In this document: positions 46,152 through 56,309 of the stretch, piece by piece | How the letters are laid out: every line of letters begins with the position of its first letter | How positions within the stretch are numbered: the first letter of the stretch is position 1 | Origin: SZAS-103 sp036496805 | GTDB lineage: Bacteria; Pseudomonadota; Gammaproteobacteria; Xanthomonadales; Xanthomonadaceae | Reading direction: 5' to 3' | Length of the DNA stretch: 64,000 nt | NCBI GenBank assembly: GCA_036496805.1 | Contig: DASXKN010000012.1 | Coordinates: 1-64,000, forward strand | Program-made: the position numbers and the translations under genes | Notes under the pieces: model-generated | What the model was told of the DNA's origin: nothing | The model's input: only the letters and a program-made list of their open reading frames with translations | The model's database searches: none

Positions 46152-46595
46152 ATGGAAGCTGCGATGGAAGGATTCGATGGCAGGCTCGTGTGGCGGCGCT
46201 CGCGCTGGCTGCCGACCGGGTTGTGCTTGCTGGCCATCGCGGCGATCGCGGCGACGTGGTTGTCCGACCTGCCGCAGGTGGCATGCATCGTCACCAGCGC
46301 CGTGGTGACTGCCTACGCGGGCTGGCTCCTGCATCGCGAGTCGAAACGGCCGGACTGCATCCTCACCCACAGCGGCGACGCCACCGAGTGGCGCGTCGAG
46401 TGCCTGGGCCGCGCGGAGACCCTGCGACATGTTGCCGCGAGCTTCCGCGGCGGCCTGGTCGTGCTCACCCTGGCGGACAGCGGCGGAAAGCTGCGCCGTT
46501 ACGTCTGGTGGCCGGACACGCTCGATGCGCGCGGCCGCCGCGCCCTGCGGCTTGCCACGCGCGACGGCGCGCCCGACGCGAAGCTGGCAGGATAG
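46152..46595 (+). CDS. ygfX: YgfX-like membrane protein (CptA family)
   Basis: A 147-residue protein with two membrane helices (about residues 20-60) and a cytoplasmic beta-rich tail ending in RRYVWWPDTLDARGRRALRLATR, the YgfX signature. In E. coli ygfX lies with sdhE and was described as a toxin acting on cell division, though the pair's toxin-antitoxin status is debated. ATG 46152 is one of two candidate starts. Confidence 0.8.
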   Translation: MEAAMEGFDGRLVWRRSRWLPTGLCLLAIAAIAATWLSDLPQVACIVTSAVVTAYAGWLLHRESKRPDCILTHSGDATEWRVECLGRAETLRHVAASFRGGLVVLTLADSGGKLRRYVWWPDTLDARGRRALRLATRDGAPDAKLAG

Positions 46596-46598
46596 GGC

Positions 46599-47846
46599 AT
46601 GTTCAAGCCGCTCTCGTTCGCCATCGGTCTTCGATATACACGCGCCAAGCGTCGTACCGGCTTCATCTCCTTCATCTCGGCCGCCTCGATCATCGGCATC
46701 GCGATCGGCGTGACCGCGCTGATCACCACCATCGCGGTGATGACCGGCTTCCAGGAGGAATACCGCACGCGCATGCTGAGCATGGTCGCGCACGCGACCA
46801 TCAGCGGCATCGACGAGGCGCTGCCGGACTGGCAGGGCGCCGTGCGCATGGCCCACGAGGACAAGCGCGTGACCGGCGCGGCGCCCTACGTCGAGCGCGA
46901 GGCCATGCTGCAGGCCAACAGTTCGCAGGGCGCGGTGCTGCTCGGGGTATTGCCCGAGCGCGAAGGCGAAGTCGATACCGTGCTGACCGGCAAGCTGGTC
47001 GCCGGGCGCATGTCCGACCTGCAGCCCGGCAAGTTCGACCTGATCCTCGGCAGGGACCTGGCGATGGCGCTCGGCGTCGGCGTCGGCGACAAGGTCAACG
47101 TGCTGGTCGCCGAGGGCAATGTCACGCCGATCGGCTTCGTGCCGCGCGCCAAGGCCTTCACCGTGGTCGGCGTGTTCGAGGCGGGCTTCGCCGACTACGA
47201 CCAGAAGCTCGCGGTCACGAACATGGCCGACGCGCAGAAGCTGCTGCGCATGGGCGATGGCGTGACCGGCGTGCGCCTGAAGCTCGCCGACATGTGGCGC
47301 GCCGCCGACGTGGCGAGCAGCCTCGCGCGGCGCATGGGCGGCCTGTACGCGGTGCGCGACTGGACCCACGACAACGTCAACATGTTCACCGCGCTGCGCA
47401 CCGAGAAGACGATGATGTTCCTGATCCTCGTGCTGATCGTCGGCGTGGCCGCGTTCAACCTGCTGTCCTCGCTGGTGATGGTGGTGACCGACAAGCAGGC
47501 CGACATCGCGATCCTGCGCACCCTGGGCATGCGCCCGGGCGCGATCATGCGGGTGTTCATGGTGCAGGGCTGCGTGATCGGCACGCTCGGCGTCGCGCTG
47601 GGCGTGACCGGCGGCGTGGCGCTGACGAAGAACCTCGACCGCATCGTCGCGGTGATCGAGAAGCTCACCGGCATCGAGGTGATGCCGGCCGACGTGTACT
47701 ACATCAGCGGCCTGCCGACGCGGCTGGAATGGAGCGATGTCGGCACGATCGCGGCGGTCGGGCTGGCGCTGTGCTTCCTCGCGACGCTGTACCCGGCGTG
47801 GCGCGCGGCGCGCATCGATCCGGCCAACGCGCTGCGCTACGAGTGA
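46599..47846 (+). CDS. lolC: Lipoprotein-releasing system permease LolC/LolE
   Basis: A 415-residue inner-membrane permease of the LolCDE complex, which extracts outer-membrane lipoproteins and hands them to LolA. The N-terminal helix (FISFISAASIIGIAIGVTALI) and large periplasmic domain are seen. Three C-terminal helices with FNLLSSLVMVVTDKQADIAILRTLG follow the family pattern. Only one permease gene is present here, so it may function as a LolF-type homodimer; that is inferred. lolD follows by five bases. Confidence 0.93.
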   Translation: MFKPLSFAIGLRYTRAKRRTGFISFISAASIIGIAIGVTALITTIAVMTGFQEEYRTRMLSMVAHATISGIDEALPDWQGAVRMAHEDKRVTGAAPYVEREAMLQANSSQGAVLLGVLPEREGEVDTVLTGKLVAGRMSDLQPGKFDLILGRDLAMALGVGVGDKVNVLVAEGNVTPIGFVPRAKAFTVVGVFEAGFADYDQKLAVTNMADAQKLLRMGDGVTGVRLKLADMWRAADVASSLARRMGGLYAVRDWTHDNVNMFTALRTEKTMMFLILVLIVGVAAFNLLSSLVMVVTDKQADIAILRTLGMRPGAIMRVFMVQGCVIGTLGVALGVTGGVALTKNLDRIVAVIEKLTGIEVMPADVYYISGLPTRLEWSDVGTIAAVGLALCFLATLYPAWRAARIDPANALRYE

Positions 47847-47851
47847 ATCCG

Positions 47852-48577
47852 ATGAACACGCCGGCAATTGCAAAATCCGCACCCGCAGACTCGGTGATCC
47901 GTTGCGACGGCCTGGCCAAGACCTATGTCGAGGGCAAGCTGCGCACGCCGGTGTTCGACCAGCTCCATCTCGATGTCGCCGCGGGCGAATGCGTCGCCAT
48001 CGTCGGCGCTTCGGGCGTCGGCAAGAGCACCCTGCTGCACCTGCTCGGCGGCCTCGACACGCCGACCGCTGGCGAGGTCTACGTGACCGGGCAGGCGATG
48101 TCGAAACTGGGCGAGAACGCGCGCGGCGACCTGCGCAACCGCGCGCTCGGTTTCATCTACCAGTTCCACCACCTGCTGCCGGAATTCACCGCGCTGGAAA
48201 ACGCGATGATGCCGCTGCTGATCCGTGGCACCGCGCCAGCGAAGGCGGAAGGCGCCGCGCGCGAACTGCTGGAGAAGGTCGGGCTGGCCGCGCGCCTGCA
48301 GCACAAGCCCGGCGAACTGTCGGGCGGCGAGCGCCAGCGCGCCGCGGTCGCGCGCGCGCTGGTGAACCGGCCCGCCTGCGTGCTCGGCGACGAGCCGACC
48401 GGCAACCTCGACGAAAGGACCGCTGCCGGCGTGTTCGACACGATGATCGAACTCAATCGCGCGATCGGCACTGCCTTGGTGCTGGTCACCCACGATCGTC
48501 GCCTGGCGCGACGCATGGATCGCGTGCTTGAGCTGACCCGCGGCGCGCTCCACGAGCTGGCGGCCGCCGAGGTCTGA
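47852..48577 (+). CDS. lolD: Lipoprotein-releasing ATPase LolD
   Basis: A 241-residue ABC ATPase powering lipoprotein release. Walker A is VGASGVGKST, the signature LSGGERQR, Walker B VLGDEPTGNLD, and the LolD-type FIYQFHHLLPEFTALEN follows Walker A. comEC starts three bases after its stop. Confidence 0.95.
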   Translation: MNTPAIAKSAPADSVIRCDGLAKTYVEGKLRTPVFDQLHLDVAAGECVAIVGASGVGKSTLLHLLGGLDTPTAGEVYVTGQAMSKLGENARGDLRNRALGFIYQFHHLLPEFTALENAMMPLLIRGTAPAKAEGAARELLEKVGLAARLQHKPGELSGGERQRAAVARALVNRPACVLGDEPTGNLDERTAAGVFDTMIELNRAIGTALVLVTHDRRLARRMDRVLELTRGALHELAAAEV

Positions 48578-48580
48578 CCG

Positions 48581-50956
48581 ATGCGCGACGCGGATGCGCC
48601 ACCGCGTCTTCCGCCCTTCGGCATTGCCTGCGCAGCCGCCTTCGCGGCAGGCGTGGTGGTCGCGATGCAATTGCGGGCACTGCCTTCGTCTTGGCTGAGC
48701 GGAGTCGCCTGCGTGGCTGGCCTGGCGGCGTGGTTCGCGCTCGGCCGCTGGCGCTGGAGCGGTGCGCTGATGCTGGGCCTGGGCTGGGCATGCCTGCAGG
48801 CCGGATGGGCGATGTCGGAGCGGCTGCCGGCGACGCTCGCCAGACAAGACCTCGTCGTGATCGGCCATGTCACTGGCCTGCCCGAACGCCACGACGAAGT
48901 GCTGCGTTTCGATTTCATCGCCGACCGCGATGGCAATCCCGCTGGTGTGGCAGGCAGTCATCTACGCCTCGGCTGGTATCGCACGAAGACGGACGTCACG
49001 CCCGGCGAGCGCTGGCGGTTCACGGTCAAGCTGCGGCGTCCGCGCGGCGTGCTCGATCCGGGCGGCTTCGACTTCGAGAAACTCGCACTGGAACGGCGCA
49101 TCGCCGCGACCGGCTACGTGACCGATCCGGACTCTGCGCACAGGCTCGGCGATGTCTGGACGATCGACCGCTGGCGCGCGCAGGACTCGCAGCGGATCGC
49201 CGGCGCGGTGCCGTCGCCGGGTTCGCGCTTCCTGCGCGCGCTGGCGCTGGGCGACACCCGTTTCCTCACCGAAGCCGACTGGGACACGCTGCGCGAGACC
49301 GGCTTGAATCATCAGGTCGCGATCTCCGGCTTCCACGTCGGCGTGGTCGCCAGCTTCGGTGCGCTGCTGGCGTGGCTGCTGTACTGGTGCGTCCCCTCGC
49401 TGGGCCTGCGCTGGCCGCGACCGCAGGCGCAGTCGGCGATGGCCCTGCTGTCCGGTTTCGGCTACGCGGCGATGACCGGCTTCCAGCTGCCGACCGTGCG
49501 CACGCTGTTGATGATCGCCGCGGCGCTGCTGGCGCGGATCGGGCGGCGTCCATGGTCGGTGCCCGATGCGCTGGCGCTGGCCTTGATCGCGATGCTGGCG
49601 GTGGATCCGCTCGCGGTGCTGGCCGCGGGATTCTGGCTGTCGTTCGCGGGCGTTGCCTGGCTGCTGTGGTGCCTGCCGCACAACACGCCGCAGCGCAGCG
49701 AGCGCGTGAAGCTGTTCGTCGGCGGGCAGGGCATCGTTTCGCTCGGACTGCTGCCGCTGACGGTGTGGTTCTTCGGCCAGGCTTCGCTGGTGTCGCCGCT
49801 GGCGAACCTGGTCGGCATTCCCGGCTTCGCGTTGCTGGTGACGCCGCTGTCGATCTTCGGACTGGCGCTCGACCTGGTCTGGCCGGCCGCCGGTGCACAG
49901 GTACTGCGCTTGGCCGGGCATGCCATGGACGCACTGTGGTGGGTGGTCACCCACATGGCGAGCTGGCCCGGCGCGCTGTTCTGGCTGCCGGAGCCGCATG
50001 CGTTCGCGCTGGCCATGGCATTGTCCGGGGCGTTCTGGCTGCTCCTGCCGCGCGGCATTCCCGGCAAGCCGCTGGCGGTGCTGCTGTGGCTGCCGCTGCT
50101 GTGGCCGCGCATGCCAGAAATACCCGCGGGCACGGCCGACCTGGCGATGATCGACGTCGGCCAGGGCCTGTCGCTGCTGGTGCGCACGCAGCACCACGCG
50201 CTGCTGTTCGACACCGGGCCGGCCTTCAGCGGAGGTCTCGACCTGGGCGAGTCGGCGGTGGTGCCGACGATGCATGCGCTCGGCGTGCATCGGCTCGATG
50301 CGCTCGTCGTCAGCCACGGCGACAACGACCATGCCGGCGGCGCGGATTCAGTGCGGCGCGCGTTCCCCGTCGCGTTGCGTTACGCACCCGCCGGCTGGCC
50401 GAAAGGGCAGGACTACCAGCCTTGTCTGAGGGACGCGGCATGGACGTGGGATGGCGTGAGCTTCCGCTTCCTCCACCCGCCGCTGTACATGCCCTACCTG
50501 CGCAATGACAGCGGCTGCGTGCTGCGCATCAGCGGGCCGGGCTGGGCCGCGCTGCTGCCGGCCGACATCGAGGCGGTCGTCGAGCAGCGCCTGGTCCGCG
50601 AACAGCCGCAGTTGCTGCGCGCCGACCTGCTGGTGGTGCCGCACCACGGCAGCCTGACTTCGTCGACGCCGGGGTTCATCGACGCGGTGGCGCCGAAGCT
50701 GGCATTGGTCTCGGTCGGGCTCGACAACCGTTTCGGCCATCCGAAACCGGCCGTGGTGCAACGCTATGTCGATCGCCGCATCGGCCTGGAAGACACCGCC
50801 AGCGCCGGCCTGGTGCGGGTGCGGCTGGATGCGACCGGTGCCCGTGTCGTCGAGCGCACGCGCGAACGCCTGCTGCGCTTCTGGCACGAGCCCGCCGCGC
50901 CATCGGCTATGCTAGCGACCGGAGCCGGTGCGGGGGCCGGCGGAGCGACGAGGTGA
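48581..50956 (+). CDS. comEC: ComEC/Rec2-family DNA uptake channel
   Basis: A 791-residue inner-membrane protein for import of single-stranded DNA in natural transformation. An N-terminal DUF4131 region precedes the competence domain (NHQVAISGFHVGVVASFGALLAWLL and several helices). From about residue 515 a metallo-beta-lactamase-like domain follows (MIDVGQGLSLLV, VVSHGDNDHAGG, VPHHGSLTSS). Length is in the usual range. Its place in the lol-exb-msbA block recurs in related bacteria. Confidence 0.93.
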   Translation: MRDADAPPRLPPFGIACAAAFAAGVVVAMQLRALPSSWLSGVACVAGLAAWFALGRWRWSGALMLGLGWACLQAGWAMSERLPATLARQDLVVIGHVTGLPERHDEVLRFDFIADRDGNPAGVAGSHLRLGWYRTKTDVTPGERWRFTVKLRRPRGVLDPGGFDFEKLALERRIAATGYVTDPDSAHRLGDVWTIDRWRAQDSQRIAGAVPSPGSRFLRALALGDTRFLTEADWDTLRETGLNHQVAISGFHVGVVASFGALLAWLLYWCVPSLGLRWPRPQAQSAMALLSGFGYAAMTGFQLPTVRTLLMIAAALLARIGRRPWSVPDALALALIAMLAVDPLAVLAAGFWLSFAGVAWLLWCLPHNTPQRSERVKLFVGGQGIVSLGLLPLTVWFFGQASLVSPLANLVGIPGFALLVTPLSIFGLALDLVWPAAGAQVLRLAGHAMDALWWVVTHMASWPGALFWLPEPHAFALAMALSGAFWLLLPRGIPGKPLAVLLWLPLLWPRMPEIPAGTADLAMIDVGQGLSLLVRTQHHALLFDTGPAFSGGLDLGESAVVPTMHALGVHRLDALVVSHGDNDHAGGADSVRRAFPVALRYAPAGWPKGQDYQPCLRDAAWTWDGVSFRFLHPPLYMPYLRNDSGCVLRISGPGWAALLPADIEAVVEQRLVREQPQLLRADLLVVPHHGSLTSSTPGFIDAVAPKLALVSVGLDNRFGHPKPAVVQRYVDRRIGLEDTASAGLVRVRLDATGARVVERTRERLLRFWHEPAAPSAMLATGAGAGAGGATR

Positions 50957-50960
50957 GTGC

Positions 50961-51683
50961 GTGCTGGAATTCCTGAAAGCCGGCGGCTGGGTGATGTTGC
51001 CGATCGTGCTGCTGTCGATCGTCGCGCTGGCGATCGTGGTGGAACGGTTCTGGACCTTGCGCCGCAAGTCGGTGCTGCCGCCAGGGCTCGGCAACGACGT
51101 GCGCGAGTGGGCAGCCACGCGCCAGCTCGATCCGGCGCACATCGAGGCGTTGCGCAACAACTCGCCGCTGGGCGAGCTGCTGGCGGCCGCGCTGGACGTG
51201 CGCAACCGCCCGCGCGAGCAGATCAAGGAACGCATCGAGGACGTCGGCCGCCATGTCGTGCACCGCATGGAGCGCTTCATGAACATGCTCGGCAGCATCG
51301 CGTCGGTCGGACCGCTGCTGGGCCTGCTCGGCACGGTGATGGGCATGATCCGGATGTTCCTCGAGATCCTGCAGAAGGGCATCGGCGACGCCAACCAGCT
51401 CGCCGGCGGCATCGGCCAGGCGCTGATCAGCACCGCCGGCGGCCTGTGCCTGGCGATTCCCGCGCTGCTCTGCCACCGCTACCTGCGCGGCTGCATCGCC
51501 GACTACGTGGTCGAGATGGAGCAGCAGGCGATGGCCCTGCTCGATACGCTCTCCGACCAGAACGAGCCGGCGCCCGACGAAGCGGCGACGCCCGAATCGC
51601 AAGCCGAGCCGCAGGCCACGCTGCAGCCGGAAGCGGTGGTGCCGGTGCGCGCGGCCGGGCGCGGACGCCGGGGACGGTCATGA
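50961..51683 (+). CDS. exbB: ExbB/TolQ-family proton channel protein
   Basis: A 240-residue inner-membrane protein that uses the proton gradient with ExbD. I start it at GTG 50961, with GAGG upstream. One helix lies near the N-terminus (WVMLPIVLLSIVALAIVVERF) and two later, including GPLLGLLGTVMGMIRMF and ALISTAGGLCLAIPALL, which form the conserved pore. The C-terminus is proline-rich. exbD overlaps by four bases. Confidence 0.92.
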   Translation: MLEFLKAGGWVMLPIVLLSIVALAIVVERFWTLRRKSVLPPGLGNDVREWAATRQLDPAHIEALRNNSPLGELLAAALDVRNRPREQIKERIEDVGRHVVHRMERFMNMLGSIASVGPLLGLLGTVMGMIRMFLEILQKGIGDANQLAGGIGQALISTAGGLCLAIPALLCHRYLRGCIADYVVEMEQQAMALLDTLSDQNEPAPDEAATPESQAEPQATLQPEAVVPVRAAGRGRRGRS

Positions 51684-52101
51684 ATTTCGGACGCGGACAC
51701 CGCACGATCGACGAGCCCGAGATCAACCTGATCTCGCTGGTGGACGTGGTGTTCTGCCTGATCATCTTCCTGGTCGTCACCACCAGCTTCAACCGCCACA
51801 GCGGGCTGAAGCTGCAGTTGCCGCAGGCCGGCGCTCCGACGACCTCGCAGCAGGTTTCGCCGGTGTCGATCACGATCGACGCCGAAGGCCATTACTACGT
51901 CGGCCAGGAACAGGTGCCCGAGCGCGACATCGCTTCGTTGCGCGCGGCGATCGCGCGCTCGGCCGGATCGCGTCGCGACCTGCCGGTGGTGCTCAGCGTC
52001 GACGCGCGCACCCAGCACCAGGCCGTGGTCACCGCGATGGAAGCCCTGGGTGAACTCGGTTTCGACAAGCTGTCCATCGCCACGGCGCCGGAAACGAAAC
52101 G

Positions 52102-52105
<4 letters not shown>
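51680..52105 (+). CDS. exbD: ExbD/TolR-family protein
   Basis: A 141-residue partner of ExbB with one N-terminal helix (LISLVDVVFCLIIFLVVTTSF) bearing the proton-conducting aspartate in LVDVVF and a periplasmic domain. ATG 51680 overlaps exbB, and its stop overlaps the msbA GTG. No tonB gene is seen in the window. Confidence 0.93.
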
Positions 52106-53864
<1,759 letters not shown>

Positions 53865-53868
<4 letters not shown>

Positions 53869-54863
53869 GCAGGCTCGAGAAGCGCCTGCAGGAAGTCTGG
53901 TACGGCGGGCGCAAACCGAACCTGGTGCTGCGCGGTCTGGCGGTGCTGTACGGCGCGATCGTGCAACTGCGCAGCGCGGCCTACCGGCGCGGATGGCTGC
54001 GCAGGCATCGCGTCGGCGCGCCGGTGATCGTGGTCGGCAACCTGACCGCCGGCGGCAGCGGCAAGACGCCCCTGGTGATCGCGCTGGTCGAGCACTTGTG
54101 CCGGAATGGATGGTCGCCCGGCGTGGTCAGTCGCGGCCATGGACGCGGTTCGCGGGGCCAGGTCGAGGTCGGCGTCGACACCTCGCCCGAGCGGGGCGGC
54201 GACGAGCCGGTGCTGATCGCGCGACGCACCGGCGTGCCCGTGGTGGTCGATGCCGACCGCGTCGCGGCCGCACGGCGCGCGGTGGCGCTTGGCTGCGACA
54301 TCGTGGTGGCCGACGACGGCCTCCAGCACGAGCGCCTGCATCGCGACATCGAGGTCGAGGTGATCGACGAAGTCCGCCGCTACGGCAACGGCCGCCTGCT
54401 GCCCGCCGGCCCGCTGCGCGAATTCGGTCGCCCGGGCACCGACCTGTACGTCTCCCATCGCGATCGTCACACGGAGATCGGACGCGCCTCGCCCGGGTTC
54501 GTGCTGAAGGGTGAGGCCCTGCATGCCCACGACGGGCGCATCGAGACCCTTGCGTCATGGCGCGACCGGCGCGTCCACGCCGTGGCCGGGATCGGCCATC
54601 CGCGGCGCTTCTTCGATCGCCTGCGCGAGGAAGGCCTCAAGGTGGTCGAGCATGCGTTCCCGGATCACCATGCCTACGCGGCCGCGGACCTGTATTTCAG
54701 CGAGCGCCTTCCGGTCGTGATGACCGAAAAGGACTGGGTGAAATGCGCTTCGATCGCGCCGGCCGACGCCTGGTACCTGCCGGTGCGCGCGGAGTGTTCG
54801 CCGAGCGTCTTCGAGGCGATCGACCGGTTGCTGTCGCTCAAGATCGGAAACCGCCATGGATGA
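53865..54863 (+). CDS. lpxK: Tetraacyldisaccharide 4'-kinase LpxK
   Basis: A 332-residue inner-membrane-associated kinase that phosphorylates the lipid A precursor at the 4' position. VVGNLTAGGSGKTP is the Walker A region. GVVSRGHGRG and ADDGLQHERLHRDIEV are diagnostic, and MTEKDWVKCA is near the C-terminus. GTG 53865 overlaps msbA. kdsB overlaps its end by eight bases. Confidence 0.95.
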
Positions 54864-55638
54864 TTCCCGCTTCGTCGTCGCCATCCCCGCGCGCATGGGC
54901 GCGACCCGCCTGCCGGGCAAGCCATTGCGCCTGCTCGGTGGCGAACCCCTCGTGTTGCATGTCGCGCGGCGCGCGCTGGCAGCAGGCGCCGAAGAAGTGG
55001 TCGTGGCCACCGACAGCGCGCGCATCGCCGATGCGCTGGACGGACGCGGCGTCACGGTGTGCATGACCCGCATCGATCACGCTTCGGGCACCGACCGCCT
55101 TGCCGAATGCGCGACCAGGCTCGGCTGGAACGACGCGCGCATCGTGGTCAACCTCCAGGGCGACGAGCCGTTCGCGCCGCCCGAAGGCATCCGCAAGGTC
55201 GCGCGGTGCCTGGCCGTGTCCGGCGCCGAGATGGCGACGCTGGCCGCTCCGATCGAGGACATGTCGACGTTGTTCGACCCGAACGCCGTCAAGCTGGTGC
55301 GCACGACGAATGGCGACGCACTGTATTTCAGCCGTGCGCCGCTGCCCTGGGACCGCGATCGCTTCGCACGCGAGCGCATCGGCACGCTCGCCGACGGCTG
55401 GCTGCGCCACATCGGCATTTACGCTTATCGCGCCGGTTTCCTGCGCCGTTTCGCGGCGATGCCGCCGGGGCGGCTCGAACGCATCGAATCGCTGGAACAG
55501 CTGCGCGCGCTCGAAGCGGGCCATCGCATCGCGGTCGGACTGACGCCGGTCGCCTTTCCCGCCGGCGTCGACACCGAGGCCGACCTGGTGCGCGCCGAGC
55601 GCCAGCTCGCGGCGATGGGCGGCGGCGTGCCCTCGTGA
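54856..55638 (+). CDS. kdsB: 3-deoxy-manno-octulosonate cytidylyltransferase KdsB
   Basis: A 260-residue cytosolic enzyme activating Kdo as CMP-Kdo for lipopolysaccharide core synthesis. FVVAIPARMGATRLPGKPL is the nucleotide-binding motif. VVATDSARIADAL, NLQGDEPF and YFSRAPLPWDRD follow the family. It overlaps lpxK by eight bases, and the phosphatase gene is 10 bases downstream. Confidence 0.96.
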   Translation: MDDSRFVVAIPARMGATRLPGKPLRLLGGEPLVLHVARRALAAGAEEVVVATDSARIADALDGRGVTVCMTRIDHASGTDRLAECATRLGWNDARIVVNLQGDEPFAPPEGIRKVARCLAVSGAEMATLAAPIEDMSTLFDPNAVKLVRTTNGDALYFSRAPLPWDRDRFARERIGTLADGWLRHIGIYAYRAGFLRRFAAMPPGRLERIESLEQLRALEAGHRIAVGLTPVAFPAGVDTEADLVRAERQLAAMGGGVPS

Positions 55639-55648
55639 GCACGCCGCC

Positions 55649-56122
55649 GTGAGCACGCGCATCCTCGTCGTCTGCCTCGGCAACATCTGCCGTTCGCCGA
55701 TGATCGAGGGGCTGCTGCGGCACAAGCTCGAGGCCGCGGGATTGGCCGCGCGGATCGCCGTCGATTCCGCCGGCCTCGGCCCCTGGCACGTGGGCAGGCC
55801 GCCGGACCCGATGGCGATCGAGGTCTGCCGCGAACAGGGCATCGCGATCGACGGCCTGCGCGGGCGCCAGGTCGTCTCGGGGGATTTCGCGACCTTCGAC
55901 TGGATCCTCTGTGCCGACCGCCAGAACCTCCGGCAACTGCACGCCATGGCTCCGCGCGACGCGTGGCAGCGGATCGCGCTCGTGCTGGCGTGGGCCGGGA
56001 TGGGCGAGAAGGCCGAGGTGCCCGATCCCTATGGCGGAACGAGGAAAGATTTCCGTAACGTCTACGACCTGCTCGACGGGGCCACCGACGCGATGCTCAC
56101 AAGGCTCCAACTGCCGGCATAA
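55649..56122 (+). CDS. Low molecular weight protein-tyrosine phosphatase
   Basis: A 157-residue phosphatase. The P-loop is VCLGNICRSP (C-x5-R), and the general acid lies in VPDPYGG. It starts at GTG 55649. Such enzymes often dephosphorylate a tyrosine kinase of polysaccharide export (Wzb/Wzc), but no kinase gene is near. It closes the block of tightly packed envelope genes starting at lolC. Confidence 0.92.
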   Translation: MSTRILVVCLGNICRSPMIEGLLRHKLEAAGLAARIAVDSAGLGPWHVGRPPDPMAIEVCREQGIAIDGLRGRQVVSGDFATFDWILCADRQNLRQLHAMAPRDAWQRIALVLAWAGMGEKAEVPDPYGGTRKDFRNVYDLLDGATDAMLTRLQLPA

Positions 56123-56229
56123 TGGACCCCGCTGGTCGTCGGCTGGCGGGGTGTTGGAAAACGCCCTGCCAATGCGATCCATGGATGGATCGCTCGCGAG
56201 CCACTCACGCAAGTGATTGACTCGTGGAG

Positions 56230-56289
56230 CCGAGTCCGGCGGCGCAGGACTCGGCGAGTTGAAAATGGACAGGAAAGTCCATTTTCAAC
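56230..56289. repeat. Two adjacent perfect hairpins upstream of the NHL gene
   Basis: CCGAGTCC (56230-56237) pairs with GGACTCGG (56247-56254). Directly after it GTTGAAAATGGAC (56258-56270) pairs with GTCCATTTTCAAC (56277-56289) around an AGGAAA loop. Both are perfect. They sit in the gap between the phosphatase and NHL genes, close to the latter's start, and look like dispersed intergenic repeats or a leader structure. Confidence 0.75.
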
Positions 56290-56309
56290 ATCCAGCAAGG
56301 GAACCCATA

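Noticed and set aside
46152..46595. Confident toxin-antitoxin pair call for sdhE-ygfX
   Set aside because: The partners are present, but SdhE is an established flavinylation factor and the antitoxin role is disputed, so I only note it.
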